Source: Daphnia pulex
Taxonomy: Eukaryota; Arthropoda; Branchiopoda; Diplostraca; Daphniidae
NCBI RefSeq assembly: GCF_021134715.1
Contig: NC_060028.1
Coordinates: 1,262,501 to 1,326,500, forward strand
DNA: 64,000 nt
Direction: 5' to 3'
The first letter of the stretch is position 1. The number at the start of each line of letters is the position of its first letter. Below the pieces are notes generated by a model. The model was given only the letters and a program-made list of their open reading frames with translations, had not been told where the DNA came from and did not search any database. Positions 22,243-33,829 of this stretch are shown here, in pieces. The position numbers and the translations under genes are program-made.

Positions 22243-23337
22243 CTAGCAGCAACCTTTTTGACTGTCATCGGAATCTAAATGAAAAAGAATGGAATAATTG
22301 AAAGTAAGATGAGAGATAACTGTAATCCTAATAATTTACCTGAACTCTGGCAGTGATCCTCAAATTCTTAAGGCAGATTTCCAATGTCGGACTCGAGCTT
22401 TTGCTTCTTAGTACCCCGCTTTAGCCTCTTAGTGGCTTTCTTTTTCATATTCCTCTTGGTTTGCCTTGACCTGGGTGCGCATCTCGCCTGATCATCTGTA
22501 GTCTCGCTACTCTCCTCTTCGGCTTGACCGTCATCGGAATCTAAATGAAAAAGAATGGAATATTTGAAAGTAAGATGAGAGATAACTTTAATCCTAATAA
22601 TTTACCTGAACTCTGGCAGTGATCCTCAAATTCTTTAGACAGATTTTCAATGTCGGACTCGAGCTTTTGCTTCTTAGTACCCCGCTTTAGCTTCTTGGTG
22701 GCCTTCTTTTTCATATTCTTCTTGGTTTGCCCTGACCTGGGTGTGGATCTCGCCTGATCATCTGTAGTCTCGCTACTCTCCTCTTCGGCCTCTGTGTCTG
22801 GTTCAAATTGCACCCCTTCATCCTCATTCTTCCCTTCAGCTCCCTTGTCCTCTGTGCCCATTTTGTCTGTTTCCCCTTTGTCTTGGACGCCTTCGTTGTC
22901 CTCACCCTCATCACCCTTTTCTGGACTTTCCTCTTCAATAACTTCTGCGACTTCAGCTTCTATACCCACACAGCATTTCTTGAAAATCAAGAATGAATTA
23001 ACAAAGAAACTAAAATACACACTAACCATTATCTGCTTCATCGGGACTGCTGATGTAATCTGAAACATAAGGTTCAATATTGTACTCAAATTCCTCAGAG
23101 GATGAGCTTGAGGGGGGTGGATCAACTCCTATTCAAATGATTAAAGTTAATCTTGGCGGATAACATGAAAAATATTTATATTACGGTGGCTTGAACAAAT
23201 TATGCAAATAAACGTAGAGGGTTTATTAAAGGCCTGGCACCTAGAAGATAAAGAATGATACATTTAAAAAACTCAGATAGAATTGAGGACTTGACTTACG
23301 TGGGGCAATACCAAAGGTATTCATTTTCTTTATCCAT
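22243..23337 (-). CDS. Zinc-ribbon / acidic-basic nuclear-type protein, long member
   Basis: Minus-strand exons 23300-23337, 23185-23240, 23027-23128, 22606-22959 and 22368-22540 join in phase. The start at 23337 gives MDKENEYLWYCPTCQAF. The N-terminus holds a CPTC-x13-CIIC double knuckle split by intron 1, the mark of a zinc ribbon. Exon 3 is Ser/Pro-rich (DPPPSSSSSEE). Exon 4 is very acidic and ends in a basic nuclear-localisation-like run (KKKATKKLKRGTKKQK). Exon 5 duplicates the end of exon 4 with about 265-bp period and stops at 22368. If it were skipped, a final exon at 22243-22274 would add DSDDSQKGCC. The family is unknown to me; a nuclear role is inferred from charge. It is a distant relative of the 56-61.6 kb cluster. 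Confidence 0.7.
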
Positions 23338-23984
23338 ATTGGTTAATGGTTACTTTCACAGCAAAATTGCCAAAATAGCGCGAAAAGCATGCAATAATAC
23401 AGATCGAAATCTCAATGGCGTGGCCGACCGATCATTAAATTTATATGTGGCTGCCCTAACATTAAAATTATCTGTCAGTGCAGTGCTCTACGCAATTTGA
23501 GCACATTTGATTTATTGTTTTCGTTTAATATATCGCAGTCTCTTCGATAACTTATAATTCTTACATCAAGCCTACTGTTGGAAAACCTAAAATTGTTTCT
23601 CATCAACTTTTTGAGAAAAAGTTAAAGGGTTGTGCAGCCTACTGTCAATTTTGATCAAAATCTTTGTATTCTTTTTTCTGTCAAAATGACGCAGGTAACA
23701 AGAAACACTAGCTTTGTTACAGTATTGCTGAAATATTCTTCTCATCTTTATTAAGTTCTTCATAATTATCTGCTGTTTGAATTGGACTTGCTAAATCACA
23801 ACTCTCATTCCATCTTCCAGAGAACCTTAGATATCTGATTAGATCAGTAGTTTCATGTGTGTTCCATGGACACTGAGTGAAAACATATTGATTGTAAATT
23901 GTGTGTATGGTGAAATTTGACATTTTTTAGCATGATTAAGAGGTAAACCTTGTCTGGATTCCTTTTTGAGTTAACCAAATGTAA
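23338..23984. other. Upstream region of the long zinc-ribbon gene
   Basis: The first 150 bp contain 'TGGCTGCCCTAAC', the same block that sits upstream of the zinc-ribbon genes at 57.0, 58.4, 59.0 and 60.9 kb, so it is probably a conserved promoter part. Nothing else is recognised. Confidence 0.4.
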
Positions 23985-24190
23985 AATTTGTGTGTGAATT
24001 TACAGATATTTTAGCCTATAATTTTGAACTGGCCAATTCATCTGATCACGAGGCCTGAACATATGCTGTTCATTTTGCTGAAATGTTCATTATGTTCCTT
24101 GCTGTGCTTCCTGACCTACTGTGCCTCATCACAAACCCCAAGCGGAAACATTTGATAACAATTAAAGTAACTATGTTAATGACTTTCTCT
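23985..24190 (+). repeat. Repeat unit D, copy 1
   Basis: Marked by 'GGCCAATTCATCTGATCACG', 'GCTGTTCAT.TTGCTGAAATG' and 'ACAATTAAAGTAACTATGTTAA'. It recurs at 33520-33690 and, in shorter form, at 57185-57250 and 59235-59310. It has no coding potential. Confidence 0.6.
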
Positions 24191-24494
24191 ACAATAAAAC
24201 TGATGTAGATTAATTTGAGATTTAGACAGTACGTTCATTAGCTTCACAAAACCCTAATTGATGCCGACAAATGAATGTTTCTCAATGATATTTAAACATT
24301 TGAAGTGTGAGCCATCTTTTATTTTCCTTTAGGGACTTTCTAAAAGGATTAGTAAACAAAAAATAGTTGATGCCAGCAAAACCAGCTATCTCAGTGACGA
24401 CAACTAAATGAGGTTTTATTAAAAAGTGATAGAAAGTGAACCCTCGATTATTTTAAGCAAGGTTAAAAAATAAGAATAATTTTTTCCGTGATTT

Positions 24495-25717
24495 TCAGCA
24501 CATCATTTACAAAGAATACTAGCCAGTCATAATTGGTAAAATAATATTATCATCTTTAGCTCATACTGATATTAGCTGTAGGTTCACAATTCTAATGTTG
24601 TTGTTTTAGGTCCCACTCCCACGATGGCTGCCAAAGTTACATCTGACAATGGTTGTTAATTGTTATTTGAGCACTGCGAAAGTGCGAATCCGGCCGTGTT
24701 TAATGAATTCTCCACTGCCGCCTTCCGCATGGGCCACCTTCAATTGAAAAGCTTCATACAGTGTGTGTTACAATCGGTTACAATTTCACCCAGATAACTT
24801 ATTCAAGCTGCGTTAATTTCCAGTAACAAGAAAACGTAACAAAAAATCCATTTTATCAACAGGTTAAAGGGGGAGACATTGCGGCTTGATCTGACAGCTC
24901 TCAACATTCAACGAGTAAGAGATCACGGGCTACCAACAAACGCTAAAATGCTGGCTTTATTCGGAAAACCTTAACCGTCAAGTTTCGACGAACTACTTCC
25001 ATTAATACCATTAGAGGTGAGCATCAATCATACTTTGACATGTCTTTGTCGTTGGTGTCGAAATAATTAACAGGTCATAGAATTCTTTCGCTCCATTACG
25101 CAATGGCGTGTTTGTATAAGGTCGTTAAGGCAATGAAGTACGTGTACGAGTCATACGACATTGACCAGTTTATCGGCGGAGTGTCCGAATACCCGGGGCT
25201 GTGCTCGGCTCCACATTCGCAAATATCTTCGCAAATCAGTTTACGAATTTGAGGTGGACCGATCGCTACTTCTACAATGTCAATCAACCCATCGGCTTTA
25301 GTTCAGGTGAAATTAAATAACCGATGAAATAGCTCATTAATCTTTGACAGTCTTTTTCAGTTTTCCTGCTATAACTTTCTGACCATACGATTTTGGTTTT
25401 TAATTTTTTTATCAGGTCAACTAGATGAAATTCAAAAAGTCTCTTTTAGCGCGAATCGTCTGCGACAACAGTTATGGCATAGGTCAAATCCAACCGAAGC
25501 TATGCGCACTCCCCACGAGTACGAATTTTTCTAAATAAATGTATTTAATTCATTTTTTTAACATCGTATAACCTGATCTCTAATTTCACTTGACTGATGT
25601 CTTAACGCGGTTGACTAATGCTTACATTTAATTTTTCCGTTTTTCTCAGATTTTACAACAGATTTGCACCGTGCAGCAATATTCCAGGCATCGACTTCTC
25701 CAAGATGTTTCTGCTAT
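24495..25717 (+). pseudogene. Haem peroxidase pseudogene (3' half, heavily decayed)
   Basis: Fragments of exons 7 (end), 8, 10, 11, 12 and 13 of the peroxidase gene occur in order. The exon 7 piece at about 24499-24535 has a stop in EYLPVIIG (TAC TAG). The exon 8 piece (24611-24760) contains TAATTG stops and an insertion but keeps FRMGH. The exon 9 equivalent is gone. The exon 11 piece (25121-25305) has a stop soon after its start and deletions. The last exon (25651-25717) is nearly intact down to its stop codon. This is an older copy than the one at 19.7 kb. Confidence 0.88.
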
Positions 25718-26239
25718 AAATATTGAAAGAACCACGATGATGAGGTGAGCCTCTTCTATTAATTTTTAAATGTGGATGATATGTATAGGATATATTGTTG
25801 GTAGCAAGAAATGAATCAAATTGCTGTAATTACTTAAAGCAATTTTATCATGGAAAAAGAAAGATAGAAAGTTAAACAATTATGCGCATTCTTGATCGTA
25901 GTCATAATGCTTTCATTTTCTGTTTTAAAAATCTATAAGGTAATAATAGCGTAAGTTGTTATGCGATTTTAATTTCCTAATGAAACGAATAGTTTACCCA
26001 AAGTCCACAGGGCGAATACTAATGCCCGAAGAAAACTAAACTGAACAACCAAGCCTCAACAAACCGATGACAAGTTGTTTGTGCGTTTGAGGTTTTTCAG
26101 CGTCGCCTTTGCGCGGATGTTATGGTCCGATAGAAAATCTTTTTGAAAATTGTCTTCCTATTTATTTGATGACGTAAACACAGCAGCATATCACTATTTC
26201 TCTTCGTGCGAAACACTTGAAAACCACCGCGAAGTAAGT

Positions 26240-26600
26240 TGAACGATACGAACCCAGAGTATAGTACAAATAATGAACCGCAGATTATTTGAGTTAAATA
26301 GAAAACACCTGTGTTATACCCGTAAAGCTTTTGGCACGATTGCGCTGGACGTCATTCCTTTCCTTTCTATAGCTTATTTCCAACCAACCAGAATAATACA
26401 GGAAGTACTATTAGTATTGTGCAGGCAACTGAACCTATATACTTTTCGTTTACTTTGTGAATTTTATTGCGGTATTGTGGGATTCGACAAATGTTTATTG
26501 TGCGGCCACGTTGGTTAAACACGTGCAAGAAAAACGTACTATATAACAGCGGAGATGAAACCAAATTTCCCAATCTCTCAGGATTTTCAGATCGACTCGT
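26240..26600 (+). promoter_or_regulatory. Promoter of peroxidase gene 2
   Basis: The block is homologous to the flank of gene 1 (5870-6245). A TATA box (ACTATATAACAG) at about 26537-26548 stands 55-65 bp before the ATG at 26601. The shared 'GGACGTCATTCC' at about 26349 and 'GGGATTCGACAAATGTTTATT' near 26480 are the longest conserved stretches and are the best candidates for control sites. Confidence 0.6.
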
Positions 26601-29600
26601 ATGTTACCGAAAATGACTGATTGCTCTAATAAATGGTTCGTTGTGCTGTTCCTCGCTAGTTGCTTATGCCCACTGGTAAGAAATGCAATCCAAAATTTTA
26701 GCTCAGCAAAATTAGTTAAACTTTATTTTTTGTTCAAATTCAAACAGTTGGAGGTAGATGGCCGAGGAGCTGCTCCTTATGGCGAAGGTATGTTTTAGCT
26801 CATTATTTTAAATGGCACGACAAAGATTTAATAAATCAACCAATGACACGCCCTCGAATTAGAATTTTCTCAAGGAGCAAACGAAGAGGTTACTTTCACC
26901 GAAGAAGAATTTCAGGAAGCTTTACGGATCGGCCAAGAGTACGTAACGAAATGGGAACAACTGGAAGCCCAGATATTGGAAGTTGATCGCAATAGAAGCC
27001 AACATCATGGAACGAGTAGAGCCGATGAAAAGTATCACTCGCGCCGGTTCAATCCGCAGCGATACAACCCGGAAGCGATGGCTCAGTCAAAAGAAGCCGC
27101 TGTCTATCTGGTGGCTCGGCAGTACCTGAGTGATAAGTAAGTCTAATGAAATCTTCAATTAGAGAAAATTCTGGTAAAAATTTATTAAAATTCATCTTAG
27201 GTTGGGAATCCCAGCCGAGAAGATTGGAGATTTTGAACGGTCGTCTACTTTTGGAAGCGATGTCAGCGACAGGCAAATTTGTGACTTTAACTCCAAGTTT
27301 CGCACTTTCGATGGGACGTGTAACAACGTCGGAGTTCCATCGTTCGGGAAATCGGGTACCATTTTCAACCGACTCGTTTCCACCCCGAGCGAAGGATATG
27401 ACGACGGTGAGTTGAATTTTCTTTTACATTTTATTTGATCCATTTTCGTCTTATGTTATTATCGTTACCTATGCTTTTAAATTACAAAGGTGTGGCGACT
27501 ATTCGAAGGAGCAAATTAACGCGGAGTCCGTTGCCCAGCGCCCGTCTCGTATCCACTACAGTTTTGAACAACAAAAGTTTTTCCCGTCTTGACGTCTCCC
27601 TGCTGACGATGCAATGGGGACAATTCCTCGATCACGACTTGACGTCGACCCCGACTTTCACCAAGAGTAAGTGGCTAAATACTATGACTTATTGCGACTT
27701 TGGTGTTATTATAATATTATATGGCATGTTATGTTGCAATTTCGGGTGAAATAAGGTGATGGATCTGAATTTCTGTGCTGTTCGGCCCAACAAACTGGCG
27801 TCAATGTGGCACCTCCTCACCCAGAATGCCTTCCCATTGCCATCCCAAGAAACGATCCTGTTTTCAATCCATTGGGTAACGGTCAAGTGACGTGCATGAA
27901 TTTCATTCGCTCGACATTTGGAAATAATTTGGACGGAACCTTTCCCCGAATGCGATCACAGGTATTATTCATCTAGCGCATCAAATTGTCAGTTTGTTTT
28001 CATGTTATTTTGTCATCAAATAGATCAACGCTTTAACACACTGGATCGACGGCTCGAACGTTTACGGAAGTACAGCCGCAAAAGCCAGGTCCCTGCGGGA
28101 TTCGACATCCGGTAGGGGCCGGATGAGGACATTCATCAGCAATTTAGGTCGTCAAATGCTGCCTTTGGGCAACTGTCCAGTAACCTGTTTTGATGCAGGT
28201 ATATCTTGTTGAATAATTTATTACATAATCTTCATACCACATACAATCATCGGTATCCCACTATCCCAGCATTTTAGATTTTTTAAACGGTAGATATACT
28301 GGGGCCTAGCAAAAGGCCTAATTGTCTCAATGAACTTTATTTTATTTGTTAGGTGATAGCAGAGTCAACGAACAGCCGCTACTTTCAGTGATGCACACCA
28401 TTTGGCTTCGTGAGCACAACCGCATCGCTGAAAACTTGTTCAGGATAGTTCCGGGTCAGACGGATGAGTTTTATTTCCAACACGCCCGGCGTTTAGTTAT
28501 CGCTGAAATGCAGCACATCATTTACAACGAATACTTGCCAGTCATAATTGGTAAAATATTTTTATCATCTTTGGCTCATTTTTATATGAGTTGTTGGTAC
28601 ACAATTCAAATGTGTGGTTTTAGGTCCTACGATGGCTGCCAAAGTTAATTCTGAAAGTGGCTATTCAAATACTCTGAATCCGGCCGTGTTCACCGAGTTT
28701 TCCACTGCCGCCTTCCGCATGGGTCACTCTCAGCTGAGAAGCTTCATCCGGTGTGTTATTAATATCACACGGAAATTTGATACTTTGCCGTTTTTATTTA
28801 TATTTGATGTTTAAAATCTGCCCAGGCTTTTCGAGAGAGACGGAAGTGACAGCAGAGAGAGTTACCAACTCTCGGACTCGTTCGATGATTCTTCTCGGCT
28901 CTTTGGAGCTAATTTCATGGATAATGCTCTCCGTGGACTTCTCCAAGTACCTGCCGAAGAAGTGGACAGCTTTTTCGCATTCGACATTACCAGTCAACTT
29001 TTCAAGTAAATACTAGTTCTTGTTATAAATTAATCCAGCGGTTCAAACAGACGATGTTGTTGGTTTGGCTCACTTTTTCTAGGCCAAAAGGGGCAACAGT
29101 TGGGCTGGATCTGACAGCATTCAACATTCAACGTGGAAGAGATCATGGCCTGCCTACATACGCTAAAATGTTGGCTTTCCTTGGACAACCTTTGCCGTCT
29201 AGTTTCGACCAACTGCTTTCTTATATACCAAACGAAGTGAGATTTGATTATTACCCTTTTAAATATTTCCGGTGTTCGTGTCAAAATAATGAATTAAGGC
29301 ATCTAGTCGTCTCACATCGATTTTTTTAAAATCCATAATGTAATGACATATTCGTATCAGGTCGTCAACGCTATGAAGTTCGTGTACGAGTCAGTGTACG
29401 ACATTGACCTGTTTATTGGCGGAGTGACCGAATATCCTATGCCCGACGCTGTGCTAGGCCCCACATTCGCCAATATCTTCGCATATCAATTTTCGAATCT
29501 GAGGAGGAGTGATCGTTTCTTTTACAAATTCAATGTCGATCAACCCACCAGCTTCAGATCAGGTACTATAATCAAATGCCCAAAGAAATGGAATCTTATT

Positions 29601-29990
29601 TGACTGTCTCAGGCAGTTATTCTACTAAAATTCTCCCCTAATACGTTTTGGTTGTTTATGTCAGGTCAACTGGCAGAAATTCAAAAAGTCTCTTTGGCGC
29701 GCATTATATGTGACAACAGCGATGGCACCGTAGGTTACATCCAACCCAAAGCTTTCCGCACTCCCCACGAGTATGTATATTTCATTTTTGCTATATTTGT
29801 ATTGAAGCAAGTATTTTATTAAAAACATGTGTACATTAATCTACATAATTTTTATTTGACTGCTCTATTCGCGGTACTACTCTTCTCTGGATGGCTGGAT
29901 GCATCATTTGACTTCACCAGCTTATACAATCGACTTGTACCGTGCAGCAATATTCCAGGAATCGATTTCTCCAAGATGTTACCCCTTTAA
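26601..29990 (+). CDS. Secreted animal haem peroxidase, copy 2
   Basis: Fourteen exons: 26601-26675, 26748-26787, 26875-27136, 27201-27406, 27490-27666, 27756-27961, 28024-28198, 28353-28550, 28624-28750, 28826-29005, 29083-29236, 29361-29562, 29665-29770 and 29921-29990. They give 725 residues, or 721 if the second ATG at 26613 is used. Exons 4-14 have the same lengths as exons 3-13 of copy 1, so the two are recent tandem duplicates. All catalytic landmarks are kept: [10 protein letters not shown]-x-W-x-D-x-S, GDSRVNEQ with Arg and Glu, FRMGH and NIQRGRDHG. The hydrophobic start ([13 protein letters not shown]) is a signal peptide, so it is an extracellular or granule enzyme. The extra exon 2 adds a short segment ([11 protein letters not shown]) missing from copy 1. 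The intact frame argues for function. Confidence 0.95.
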
Positions 29991-31007
29991 ACATTTTAAG
30001 AACCGTAGAAGGGCTGAGCCTTTTCCCACACGCTTTTATAGGGTGTTATTATTTTATTAATCTCTGAAGGTGAAGGTTGCATAGGATGTGGTATAGGATA
30101 AAAGAAATAAATTTGAAGACAATAGAATTCGCTATAGTGTTTGACGCAATTCAGCTAATATTTCTATCTAATTTCTAAAGTTTTTGTACCAACAGCAATT
30201 AGCAAACCGACAACAAATTGTGGAATTGGCAGATTGCAGCGAAACGCCTTTGCGCATGTTACGATCTGATAGCCAACCACAAAAGAAAAACATGGGAAAA
30301 CCAGGTAAAGTCTTAAGTACATACTGATACACTAACAGCACTCGCAACCACCGTAGGCAATCGCAAAAAGGACGCATAAAATTGAAAGTAAGGAATTTCG
30401 TTATTAAGATTACACACCGACTAAAACAAAAAGACCGACGAATCGATGACATTGCATTTCCCCACAGCGGTCAACATCTCAATCACTAAATTAACTACAA
30501 TACCCTTCTAACCAAAAACCTCGAGTTACATTTTTACTTACACCATTAGGAATTATGGCCAAGACTGCTGCTTCAATTTTGGCGGGTCTGATTATTATTC
30601 AAAAGGAGCACGACAGATCGAATCTCAATCTAGGCATCATGTAAGTCAAAACCAGTTTAGCTTCCTTTTTTCAACAAGATAATAAGAAATTAAATCATTT
30701 TCCTTTTTTTGATTCAAATGGAGACGTGTATTTCTTCTTCACTTGTTTTTCTTTCACTCACATCTTCACTCGCCAAGGCCATTCCCTTTTCCATCTTTAT
30801 TCCATCCTTTTTCAAGTGCACTATAATCACACAGATAGAATCAATTTTTTGTTTACATCAGAAATTCAAACCGCGAGGTATGCAAGATGGCGAATCAAAT
30901 GGAATAAGAAACTGGAGAAAAGAAATTCTGTACCCGTCAGAACACCAACTGTTTAACATACAACAAAAACTCAATTTTAAAGGTAAAAAAAGATTTTTAG
31001 AAAATAA
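29991..31007. other. Spacer with a possible first exon
   Basis: An ATG at 30555 opens MAKTAASILAGLIIIQ and reaches a good donor (CATGTAAGTC) at about 30642. It could be the first exon of a plus-strand gene, but no second exon with a supporting family was found before the convergent gene at 31008. A second open stretch at about 30880-31011 (QDGESNGIRNWRKEILYPSE) may be its partner; both are speculative. Confidence 0.3.
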
Positions 31008-31893
31008 TTAGAAAGATGAAGGTTTATTCAATTTTGAAAATCGAATTCTATGGCTTCTTATTCTGCTGGATTTCCCTGGGTTACCAGCCGAGTCCTGTTT
31101 CATTGCTGTGATCCTTCCGCAATCACAGCGGCAGGTCTTCTCGAAACGACAAGTGCAGGGCTTTCCTCGCAACGACAATCTGCAAACGGTTTCATCTCCA
31201 TCAACGCTGGTAATCTGAGCCGCTGTTTTCTGTGTTGTGACTTCAGGTTTTCCGCCAGCGGATAAAACTAATTTTCGGGCCGATTTGGTTTTACCAGTAG
31301 GTAATGGCGAGTTTTCTACGATGTTCTTTTGCGTAGTTGTAGTAGTAGAAACAATAGCATTGGTATCAGATGGCTCTTCGGTCACGGTTGAAGAATCGTT
31401 TTCATTATTATCGGAGACGGTTTCCGCTAATAATGTCGTATCTTCCGTAATTTCGTTTAATGCTGTGATGATGGGCCCTTGTACAATCTCGGTGACGTCC
31501 TCGGCTACTTCGGTGGTCCCTTCTGTCGATACTCTGGCGGCCTCCTCAGCTGCTCTAGCGACTTCTTCGGCTGCCCTGGCAGCTGCTTCAGCTGCTTCCT
31601 TTTCACGAATGGCCTTGGGTCTCCACGGTTGCTTCTGATGTCCATTTAAATTTATGCGCAGAAAAAATAGGAATGGTGGAATTTAAAATCAAGTAATTTG
31701 ATACAGTAAACAATAATTCAGATGGTTTTATTTACCGGAATGCTTTTGATTTGAGGCGTTGGCACGGCCTCTAGTAGGGTCGAGCAGATGAGCAAAATAG
31801 CAACACCAACCTGTAAAATGATTGCCAAAATTTGTTCCTAAACCGATTCGTCGATCCGTTTAAAATTATTCTGAAACTCACCGAAAAATGCAT
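31008..31893 (-). CDS. Secreted protein with Ala/Glu helix, Thr/Ser-rich middle and six-Cys cluster
   Basis: Three exons, 31882-31893, 31736-31810 and 31008-31634, encode 237 residues. The 12-bp first exon (MHFS) is supported by a perfect donor (GTGAGT) and by the phase-0 join to a hydrophobic core (VGVAILLICSTLLEA), which makes a standard signal peptide probably cut after EA. Residues about 36-64 are a charged Ala/Glu/Arg helix. Residues about 65-150 are Thr/Ser/Asn-rich and likely disordered or O-glycosylated. Residues 180-204 hold cysteines spaced C-x8-C-x-C-x5-C-x-C-x-C. The C-terminus is basic and Ser-rich. A TATA box lies about 90 bp upstream. The cysteine pattern matches no family I can name; an extracellular matrix or defence role is possible but unproven. 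Confidence 0.82.
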
Positions 31894-31979
31894 GATGACG
31901 TATAAATTTGATTTGAACTAATAGTCCCGCGCGTCAGTTCCCGCCGTTCTGTCAACAGTATGAAGATGCAAAAACTCGT

Positions 31980-31996
31980 CGCCTTTATATAGTTTT
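31980..31996 (-). promoter_or_regulatory. TATA box of the secreted Cys-cluster gene
   Basis: Read on the minus strand the sequence is CTATATAAAGGC, a strong TATA box, followed about 30 bp later by an initiator-like CATCTTCATACTG. It lies about 90 bp upstream of the ATG at 31893. Confidence 0.65.
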
Positions 31997-31999
31997 GGC

Positions 32000-33235
32000 T
32001 GAGATGGACCTTGACGGAACCCACAACAGTCATAATGCGTGTAACGTTACCCAGCAACCAATGATGTAGTGACGAGTTTCAGGCAAACCGGTCAAACGAC
32101 CTTCTTGAATCACTCAAATGGTAACGCCTCGTTCAGTGTAACGTGTAAGCCATCGAGCACTGATAGTCAGCGCAGGTGGATGTCCTTCAATTTTTTAAAA
32201 ATATTACAAATCTTATAAAAGTTGACAAAAAATGTGTCCTTATGTTTACCTTTTTTACTTTAACGGGACCGCGGACAAGCGACATCAATAACTCATGTTG
32301 ATAGATTTTTTGTCTCTTTTTTGTCTCCGTCCTAATGGTTTTTGCGTGTTCCGAAAGTTGACATCAATTTTTTTTATTCTGTTTGCCTTTCTATCGATCC
32401 GCTCTCGTTCAGGAAACATATCGAATTATTGATGACAATGAACATTGAACAATGATCAAGGTGCGCGTAAGTTGTTTCATTGATTTAATTGATTTATACC
32501 AAATTTAACCATCTGAAAGCTGTTCATATTGTGAAATTATTACTGCGAATGTGGATATTTCCGGAATGTGGATGTTGGAAAAACTGGAACACCTCGTTTT
32601 TGTCATGGAGATTTCAGTTATGTTTTTTATTTGACACGGAAGATAAAGCGGGAAAAACGGGAAATTCAAACCGACAACAATACCAGGAACGCACCTGCAC
32701 CCTTCTGCGTAACACACAGTGAGGCAAACTATAATTCGGGAAGTAAAAACAATACGACAAAGTTAAACTTTTTAAAAATTGTTTCGAAATGTAACAGATT
32801 TTTTATTAGCCTTGCTGGCATTTCCGTCAGCAAAGATGGATGTTAACCTCAACAACTGTGTATTACAACAATGTATTGTGGAGGTTGTGCGGGTTTTTCA
32901 GATTGTTGTTTACGTGCCAAAGAAACAAAAAGGAGCTTCGTAATAAAAGTGAAATCAATGCCGTACGTGTCCTGCATTAATGCCTCGTCCTCTGTGAATA
33001 TTTGAATGTAAACAAATAACAACCGCAGGTTCATTTTCTTCTTGTTATGATCGTTATGATGGGCGCCGCCTGGCTTCTTGAATTCTCTTGGCGTATATAG
33101 GAAGAGTCCCTAAAACCCGAATTTGGGTCGGTGGAACAATGCCAAACTAAACTCTCTTTTACAGATCGACTGCGGCTGCTCCCTGGCCCTTAGTGTAGTT
33201 GTTGTAGATGGCTATGGTACTGTGTACGTACTCTG
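32000..33235. other. Gene-poor stretch
   Basis: No convincing gene. Open frames on both strands at 32490-32850 overlap each other and look like chance. Near 33092 is a TATA-like 'GCGTATATAGG' and a possible acceptor 'TCTCTTTTACAG' at 33167, but the following frame has no recognisable domain and runs into repeat unit C. Confidence 0.3.
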
Positions 33236-33239
33236 TAGT

Positions 33240-33700
33240 CTGTATGCAATCCAATCGTTCGTAGATGCATTCAAATTTGCCAAGGAATCTGTTGGCTGTC
33301 ACTAGGTACCTACAATTTTGTCCACTAGATGGCGTAGTCTTCGTCGGTGACTGGGTGGGAACTGACAGAACAAAGAACGTTTGTTACTTTCTGAGATATC
33401 GAGCGAAAACTTTTACTCGTTACGGACTTACGTTGTACTTTGACATTTCCCAGCATCAAAATTAAAAAGGTCATTCTTGTTCGCATTCCTTTTTAATGTA
33501 ATGTAAAATGTTTGTGTGAATTTACAGATAATCTAGCCAATTTCGAATTGGGCCAAATCATCTGATCACGTGGCCTGAAACTGCTGTTCATGTTGCTGAA
33601 ATGTCCCTTGCTGTGCTACCTGATCTGCCGTATGTTTCATCCAAATCCCAATCAGAAACACTCGACAGCAATTAAAGTAACTATGTTAACAAATTTCTCT
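33240..33700 (+). repeat. Repeat units C (partial) and D, second location
   Basis: 33240-33420 matches part of unit C ('CTGTCACTAGGTACCTA..ATTTTGTCCACTAGATGGCG'), and 33520-33690 matches unit D ('CATCTGATCACGTGGCCTGAAA', 'ATTAAAGTAACTATGTTAAC'). The pair mirrors the arrangement around 21.3-24.2 kb. Confidence 0.55.
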
Positions 33701-33829
33701 ACAATAAGACATCGTAGATGTATAATTTAGTTGATTTACAGACTGTAGATCCTTTGCTTAACCATTGTAGAATTTTCAGTGAAGTGTATACTATGAAAAT
33801 GTGGTTTTTCATAACGGGTGACATGACTG

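Noticed and set aside
22794-23063. Plus-strand Ser/Pro-rich frame opposite the zinc-ribbon gene
   Set aside because: It is the complement of acidic codons (GAG/GAA read as CTC/TTC); splice phase and homology support the minus strand.
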